In this document: positions 57,538 to 64,000 of the stretch, one piece after another
Layout: each line of letters starts with the position of its first letter
Numbering within the stretch: position 1 is the stretch's first letter
Source of the DNA: Strobilurus pachycystidiatus
Taxonomy: Eukaryota > Basidiomycota > Agaricomycetes > Agaricales > Physalacriaceae
DNA length: 64,000 nt
Assembly: GCA_019915135.1 (NCBI GenBank)
Contig: JAHLMK010000010.1
Span: 558,001-622,000 of the forward strand
Reading direction: 5' to 3'
Translations under genes and position numbers: made by a program
Notes under the pieces: generated by a model
Database searches by the model: none
The model's input: only the letters and a program-made list of their open reading frames with translations
Told to the model about the DNA's origin: nothing

Positions 57538-59330
57538 ATGCCCGCCGACCGCACAAACTCTGATCTCACACCTGCCTCTCAACCTCGTCCCACACGCCTT
57601 GTGTTCAAGAAGACTGCGGTTACCAATTCCCGTACGTTAACCCACCGCGAAGTCCTTTTTCACACTCTACCGGCTGCTATTAGGGCTCGTCATCGCGGAG
57701 ATCACCGCAGCTTCTGGCGTGATACCAATACCGGTCCACGCACTCATACCCTCCCACCATCACTTGCTTCTCAGCCAACGAAGCGCCGCCCACACTACCT
57801 CCCGGCGCCTACCTTCATCAGGGCAAGTACTTCCAGCTCGACAAAGAGTACCACCCCCAAGAGATCTTCTACGAGCCCAAAGACGAAGAATTCCCCGAAT
57901 CTTGGCACTACCTCGAATCAGACGGAGAAAAGTACTACCTCAAACTAGAAGAGCACCAGGAGGCCAAAAGGCGTTTAGAAGAGCGCACTCGAGCTGAGTT
58001 AAAATTACCCGCACAGACCCCAAGCTCACCTGCACCTCGTACCCCAGTTCCCTCTGCTCCACCGTCTCCTGCCCCATCAGAACCAACCTTGAACTCTGCT
58101 CCTACCTCCCCAGTTCCATCCCCAGTCCAGAACAATTCACCACCTGAATCCCAACCTCTTGCTTTAGACCCCGAACCCTCTGAACCATCGACTCCCCCGT
58201 CTTCATCGTCATCTTCCTCTTCCAATCCCTCTCGGTCATCGTCTCCATCTTTTCCAGTTCACCCAGTCCCTCCTATCATGACTACTATTCCCAGCGAGCG
58301 TGGAGCTAAGCTTGACAACTTCGTCGGCAACCGCGCCACATCCACTACATGGCTGGCCCAATACCGCAACCACATGCGGCTGAACACCGCCCGCTACTCT
58401 ACTGAGATTGAGAAGGTCTCGGTCTTCTTTTCATATTTCAAGGGACCCCTCGCCGGTAAATGGGCAGAGCGCCACATGAAAGAGTACGATGCCGATCAAG
58501 ACAATAATACCATCCCAGCTGCCAGCAAACGCTGGACCACACAGGCATCTATCATTGAGAAGTTCAAAGCCAATTATGCGGCCATTGACCCAATCACCGC
58601 TGCGCGCACCGCCATCAAGACCATCCGCCAGGAAAAGGACTTATCTTCAATTGATAAGCTCATCACTGCCTTTGATGGCTACGCTGATGACTCCCAGTTT
58701 GACGAAAGCTCGTTACTCTACTTCTTCAAACGCGGCTTGAACCCCAGTCTCTTGGACCGAATCTGCATGTCCTACCCCATTCCCGATACCCTTGACAAGT
58801 TCAAGACCCGCGCTGTTGAGATGCAGCATGCCTATGAAGCCCGCAAGGCTGAAAAGGCTAACTGGACACAGCGCTCCCATGCCTCTCCCGGCATTTACGC
58901 TCCTCGTGCCCCGCCCCAGCGCGCTCCGGCTCCCGCTCAAGATATGGGAGTACCTATGGATGTAGATGCATCCCGTAACACTGGTGCTACCTCGTCCTCT
59001 CCTTTGACTAGGCTGACCCCCGAGGAGCGCGAAATCCTTCGCAGGAAGGGCGCTTGCTTTAGATGCCGCGGCCCCAACCACATGTCCAAGGACTGTCCTA
59101 CTTGCTTTGGTACCAGCGCCTCTGCTCTGGCCGCAAACCGCACCATTTGCGCCGCCGACACGTCCACCGCTGTCACGGCTGTTCCCACTTCCTCTGACAC
59201 TGTTCCCGCATTGTCTGCCGATGCAATTCAACAGATTAGCAACGCGGCCAACTTGCTCCGTGGCCTGCAGGGAGATGAGAAGGCGCAGGCCTTAGCTTTC
59301 TTGAAGGATGTCGCTAGCCTGGATTTTTAG
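57538..59330 (+). pseudogene. retroelement gag with CCHC zinc knuckle, frame disrupted
   Basis: The first frame starts MPADRTNSDLTPAS at 57538 and shows RHRGDHRSFWRDTNTGP. From about 57770 the continuation (LPPGAYLHQGKYFQLDKEYH) is in another frame that runs unbroken to 59330. Downstream are the retrotransposon gag domain (LDNFVGNRATSTTWLAQYRN, PLAGKWAERHM, DRICMSYPIPDTLDKFK) and one zinc knuckle CFRCRGPNHMSKDC near 59056-59098. The frame change could be a mutation or an unrecognised intron. The product would be the structural particle protein. Confidence 0.7.
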
Positions 59331-59446
59331 AGCGCTCCCCTACCCCGACGTTAGGAGGAGCTGTACGCAATTCTGTCACAAATTTTACCAATCAATTCTC
59401 TGTGTTATCAAGCCTCTGTGAGCGTACCCATCCCAAAGAACTTCGA

Positions 59447-60169
59447 ATGTCAGCAGTCACCCAGAACCGACAGACACCCTCGATCACACTGGAACTTGAA
59501 TTCATTGGCAAAATCACCGGCAGAAAAATTGTCGCACAAGCTCTAATTGATAGCGGCGCTGAAGGTATCATTATCAACGCCTGCTATGTCACTGACATTG
59601 GTGATCACGACGTTATTCTTGGCACTGACTGGCTCGACAAACACAACCCAGAAATAGACTGGGCTGGTGTCCAGATAGATTTCACTCGCTGTCCCAACTC
59701 TTGCACCCTCAACAACCCCCCGGTGACTGACGTACGTGCTCACGCTAAACGCATTCCCATCCCCACTAAACGCTCTTCTCACGACCCTCGTCTTCACCAT
59801 CGAGACTACCAAGTTCAATGGAAGGATTGCAAAGGCAACCTCCGGCCTGTCCCAGTCCAGCGTACAGCCGGACAACGTCGAAGCATCCAACTTCGCGTTT
59901 ACAATCGGGTTCAAATTCCCGTCGTCTTGTTCACCGAAGACGATGAAGAAGAAGTGGAGGTCCCAAGAGAATGGGAAGAGCAGATGTACACTCGAGTGTT
60001 TCGGGATGACTATCCCCGCCCGGTGCGAGATCCACAAACTCCTGACGCTCCCTCTATTCAAATAAGTGCTGGATTTAGCAAGGCGCAGGAACTTGCCGAA
60101 GTGTTACGGCCTGATCCCGCCGTGACATGGACTCGCTCATGGAAGACTACCCCTGTAGTCAACCCATAG
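59447..60169 (+). pseudogene. retroelement aspartic protease region with internal deletion
   Basis: A retropepsin-like active site reads ALIDSGAEGIIIN near 59537-59575. It is followed almost at once by DIGDHDVILGTDWLDKHNPE, a segment that normally lies about 50 residues further downstream, so an internal part is missing. The frame stops at 60169 with no polymerase sequence after it. Confidence 0.65.
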
Positions 60170-62894
60170 CTTTCCTGCGAGCGTACCACGTACATCCTCG
60201 TATTGTGCTTGACTGGTCGTACTGTACCAGTCGTAGGGACCCTTGATGGTTGCACGTCCGTCTCGCCAGAGACTATAGTACCGTAGGAACCTAATCCCAA
60301 GGTACAAGGCTCGCCACCGGACCTAGTCTCGGGTGTGGCGTTGGAGAGCCATCCCTCGTCGGAGTCAACAACGTTGGCGGAGGTATTGAAGGGAGACATG
60401 TGAATGAGTCCTACCACGGGGAGCTCAGAGTGCCCAACGGAGTTGTATGGGGGAAAACTGGTTAAGGACAAAGTCTGGGTAACTAGTACAGCGCTGTCTC
60501 TGTGTTTATACTAATCCCATGCTTTGCTCATTGTACTCTTCTTGAAGCTTCTACTACATACTCCCGATGTGTCGGGAGTGGTCCGACGCTGCGGATGACG
60601 GAGGTCCCGACATCCCGATGATCATCCGCCAGATCGATGGCCTGTCATGACTCGGTCGCGGACCCGTCACGAGATCACGCACAAACTATAGATTGGGTGC
60701 GCCACATGAGAGAGAACTTGTTCCGAAGAACATGTCGCGCCATCACGGAAGTTGCCGATGGGACACAATCAGATCACTACGCGCCTCGCTAGCCGAACCA
60801 ACGTCACACCCGTCGGCCGTCCTCCCCGATTTCCGCCACTCCGTACAAGTAACGCCCCATTGGGTCGAGGAATGACTCAACGATCGCTATCTTCTGATCA
60901 GTCCCGCATGGCGTGGGCAACGGCCCGCCCCATCCCGCCTTATCCCGCCTTATCCCGCCCATTGCCCAATCAGCGGCGCTCGATCCAGCACGCTGATATG
61001 CACGTTCGAAATAGACCTCTAAAAAGGGACTATGAAATCTATCCTATCTATCCTTATATCTCACTAATACTCCTTGGGGGAGCGAGGCTAATGTAGTTGT
61101 TTGAAGGAACAAGTACTTTTGGTACTGGAACAATAGAGATGTATTCCGAACTTGCGTTCGAGTAGTTTTAGGGGGTGTAGGGAGATTGATTCACAAAGTC
61201 GAACAAGATAATCTGAAAGTCGTAGGCCAAAGTCACAACGTACGGAGACCTTAAACAGCGCGAGGCAATGTAGCTCCTTCTTATTGATCGTTCTTTTATA
61301 CAAGGCGATTGTCTTATGGCAGGCCGCTACCGTAGGTGTTTATGCTACTGGACTGCTACCAAGTAAGGCGATTTCCTTGTCCTTAAACCAAACTTCTAGT
61401 GTCTTGGACTGGGACCAAAGGTTCCGTAAGGTGTTTCAGACGGTAACAACACTCGTTCAAACTCAACTAAACTCCTCAAAGGCGAATACTTCACAACAGA
61501 GCGTGATTGCAAGGCAGAACTACTTGCAACCCGGCCTTCTAACGAACACAAGGGTCTAACGCCAAGTGGTGTCGTTTAGTATTGTCTTAGTGACTTGGAG
61601 GATAGGAACCGATGAGTTCTTCAAGGAATTTGCTAACACCTGATATCGCCTAAATGGTTCTAAGGTCTTTTTGGGGCTTTCAAGGTCTTTTGGGTTCTCT
61701 CTAATTCAGAGTAAGTTGAGTCGAAACTCAAGTTAGATTCACTACAGCGACTGCGTATTACTAGCGGATACTGTGGGGGCACTAAGCTACCTATCTACTG
61801 GCGCTTTCTGGCCTTTTATACTATTCCTACTATTCTATACTGTAAGCGGGTTTACTACTTGTCGGGCCTCTCGGAGGTCGAGTCATTTTGTACTAGCGTC
61901 CTGATTGGCTATCCCTGTTTGAAACAGCCGACCCGGGAGAAGACTGAACACTTGGTCAGCGCCAAGTGCGCCACAACACCGATCTGGCTCTTCCTCAAGT
62001 CTATTTCTGTCTCCTGAAGTCCCGCTTGTCTTGGCAAAACTCCTTAATGAGTTCTTTCGTGTCTTTAGGCGTTGGTTGGGTTTGTCCTTAGCGCTTGGAA
62101 GGTGATTTGTTTTCGACAACTCAGTGACGCCACATCAATACGCGAGTTCCAATGAGGTACAAGGTCCATGATCGGGCCTTTTAGCCAGGTCTATCTTTAG
62201 TGATTGGCGGCGGCGGATCGAAGTCCGTTTTCTTCTTTGGTGCGGGGCGTCGGAGCGGAGATCACTATTCCGAAGGCGCCATGGCCCGGAAGAGAGATCT
62301 TCTCCGTGATCTATCCTTGGTCGCACGAGTTCTGACTTAGCACGAGTAAACTCCTTGAGCCTTCTTGGTAGAGTATCTCCTGCCTGGGTACTTTCCGTAG
62401 TGCTATTTCTGGTAGGCACTTGTCGTTGCGTGACCGACACGGTTGAATGAACTCCTGGTTTTAAGAGTACAACGCTTGGATAAGGATATTTGGAGTTAAG
62501 AAGTACGATCGGTCGATCATACCGCGTCCTAAAGGCGTGTATGGTGTTTCCCTTAGTCCTGGAGACTTGCCTGCGTTAAGGTAGTTTCTCCGTGTGTCTC
62601 TCTGGTCGTTGTGCTGTGACTGGAAGTCCTGGCATAGACTCCTACAGGAATTGCAAAATTCCTTGGTTCTGGCACTAGGATTCTACAATGCGTATCATCT
62701 CCTCTTGACTTTTGAAATGTCGTCCCCGACATCCTAGTAGTATTGCGAAAACGCTTATTCCTTCTGCCTTGGTGCAAAGCTCCAGACCTTTTGCCGTTCT
62801 ATCTTTATCAAGGTCCTTGACAATTTTCACCTTGCCCACCTATAAAAACACCTGTTTTATCTCCTGGGCGTTTTCATCCTTACTTTCCTTCGAC
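60170..62894. other. 2.7-kb region without a supported gene
   Basis: No recognisable coding sequence or RNA. A short CCCGCCTTAT tandem motif occurs near 60935-60960. The stretch 61880-62650 has minus-strand frames with basic or low-complexity products that I could not assign. It may include the promoter of the gene starting at 62895. Confidence 0.35.
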
Positions 62895-64000
62895 ATGGCT
62901 CCCAAGTCCTGGACTTCCTGCGCTTGTCTTTTGCCTTCAGTCCCTTACCTTCCTTCCGCGAAGGAGATCGCCACTCACAAGGATGCTTCCGTGGCCGTCC
63001 TCGCCTACTCCGTGGAATACAATCCTCCTGCGACCACCCCGGACACCTTTACGGTCCTCGGGCTTCGCATGTCAATGGCTCTCCCTCGCCTCAACCGTCT
63101 TGACATCAAAAAGGCCTGCCTCAACATGGAGCTTTCCAAGCAGATCACCGAGCAGGTCGATAAAATCATGGAGGCGGTCTTGGTGTGTCCCTTTTATCCT
63201 TCGTTCATGTCGTTGTTTCCTCAATTCCTCCTAGATGGCCAACACCGACATCAAGTCCGTTCCTGCCGACTCGAAGGTCCCATCCGACCTTGTCTTGTTC
63301 TTTCACAACGTCAAGAACTACCTCGGATTGACGCTCCATCTCCTTGGTATCCATCCTCAAACGCCTTCGCACCACATTGCGCACATCTTCCAACCTTTGG
63401 TGAACACCGCCAAGAAGATGTCGAACGCGCAGTTCCAGCCGTTGCCTGCTGATCATCCCATGCATCCGACCAACGTCTTCGTTAAACCGGACCCCAAGGG
63501 CAAGGTTCGTCTTTCATACTTGTTCGTTAGGTCTTTCTTAACGCCTTACCTCTTCACAGGGAAAAAGCAAGAAATCTCCTGAAGTTATCACCGACGCCAT
63601 GGAGAAACAGGCGGAAGAAGACATCGACATGGATGCTGATGGCCGTGCGCGATTCTTCAAGCGCGAGTATTTTGATTGGGCTGACGATGTTGCAGAAGCC
63701 GACACCGACGGTGAGGAGTCCGTGATTGTCGTTGGTGAGGACGTACGCTCAATCGCTCTATAGCCCTCCGCCTCCAGCTGGCTGATTTCTTCCAACAGAT
63801 GTCCTTGTCCAACAACCTTTTCAAAGAGGCGGAAGCGGTGAGTCGTTTACTACTCCTGGTCCTTTTACCTTCACTTGGTTCTGATTGGGATTTCCCTTTA
63901 GAGCACTTCCGTGCGTTATCTTCCTTTTGCTGCACTACCCAAGATGGACGTTAACACCCGTGTTTATCAGCGCGCCATGCAAACTAAGGACCTCCATGAG
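62895..64000 (+). CDS. unknown protein, 3' end beyond window
   Basis: The start MAPKSWTSCACLLPSVPYLP at 62895 has context GACATGG. A GTGTGT...CTCCTAG intron (about 63182-63234) joins DKIMEAVL to MANTDIKSVPADSKVPSD. Later introns join PDPKG to KKSPEVITDAMEKQAEED and lead to small exons near 63800 and 63900 (NNLFKEAEA, STSVRYLPFAALPKMDVN). The reading continues to the window edge. No domain was recognised. The many short exons and regular splice sites suggest a real host or element gene. Confidence 0.5.

Larger units (their letters stand above)
57300..60169 (+). mobile_element. defective Ty3-like retroelement (gag plus partial protease)
   Basis: Order: TATATATAG box near 57298, leader, gag reading (57538-59330) with a frame change, then a protease-domain frame (59402-60169) ending without reverse transcriptase, RNase H or integrase. 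I found no pair of long terminal repeats. The element is truncated and cannot move by itself. Confidence 0.65.

Noticed and set aside
57000..61100. Full-length LTR retrotransposon
   Set aside because: No matching pair of long terminal repeats and no polymerase or integrase sequence could be found.

Overview
The window is nuclear DNA of a filamentous basidiomycete, most probably an Agaricomycete mushroom-forming fungus. The evidence is genes cut by many 45-60 nt GT-AG introns, family types typical of that group (DUF6535 membrane proteins, F-box/LRR and MYND proteins, KDZ transposases, fungal TET/JBP oxygenases, DUF6589/RecQ elements, NACHT-ankyrin proteins), and a spliceosomal U2 snRNA gene. 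No prokaryotic features are present. All exon joins were made by hand from splice signals and frame continuity, so boundaries may be off by a few bases.

Layout. 1-7.1 kb: a tandem duplication of a multi-pass membrane protein gene (1-1364 and 4456-5957, both minus) with decayed DUF6535 fragments between and after. 7.1-11.8 kb: no convincing gene; it ends in a 3 x 122-bp tandem repeat. 11.8-16.4 kb: an F-box protein, a MYND-finger protein and a second F-box-like protein. 16.7-36.2 kb: a tightly packed block of ten genes that looks like one unit. It holds a GRF zinc-finger protein, a cysteine-cluster protein, an Ala-rich coiled-coil protein, a KDZ-superfamily transposase with CxC5/CxC6 zinc clusters, a TET/JBP 2OG-Fe(II) dioxygenase, a small chromodomain protein, three unknown proteins (one of about 948 aa) and a protein combining a binuclear-cluster-like motif with a coiled coil. 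Clusters of a GCTGGCG-type motif lie at both margins of the block. 36.9-43.6 kb: a DNA transposon with ~160-bp terminal inverted repeats and two divergent genes, a RecQ-like DEAH helicase and a DUF6589 protein (putative transposase). 43.8-44.0 kb: U2 snRNA (minus). 44.3-47.4 kb: an intact DUF6535 protein. 50.1-55.5 kb: a small membrane protein and a NACHT-ankyrin STAND protein whose ankyrin exon is strikingly AT-rich. 56.5-57.0 kb: a hAT-type MITE with a perfect 8-bp target-site duplication. 57.5-60.2 kb: a defective Ty3-like retroelement remnant (gag and a deleted protease). 60.2-62.9 kb: no recognised gene. 62.9-64 kb: the 5' part of an unknown multi-exon gene.

How the genes may work together. 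The 16.7-36.2 kb block pairs a transposase with a DNA 5-methylcytosine oxidase family member and a chromodomain reader, plus several zinc-binding proteins. The link between TET/JBP genes and KDZ transposons in basidiomycetes is established. The inference here is that this whole ten-gene cohort is the cargo of one large element that can edit or read the chromatin silencing it. The neighbouring 6.7-kb helicase element is a second, independent autonomous transposon.
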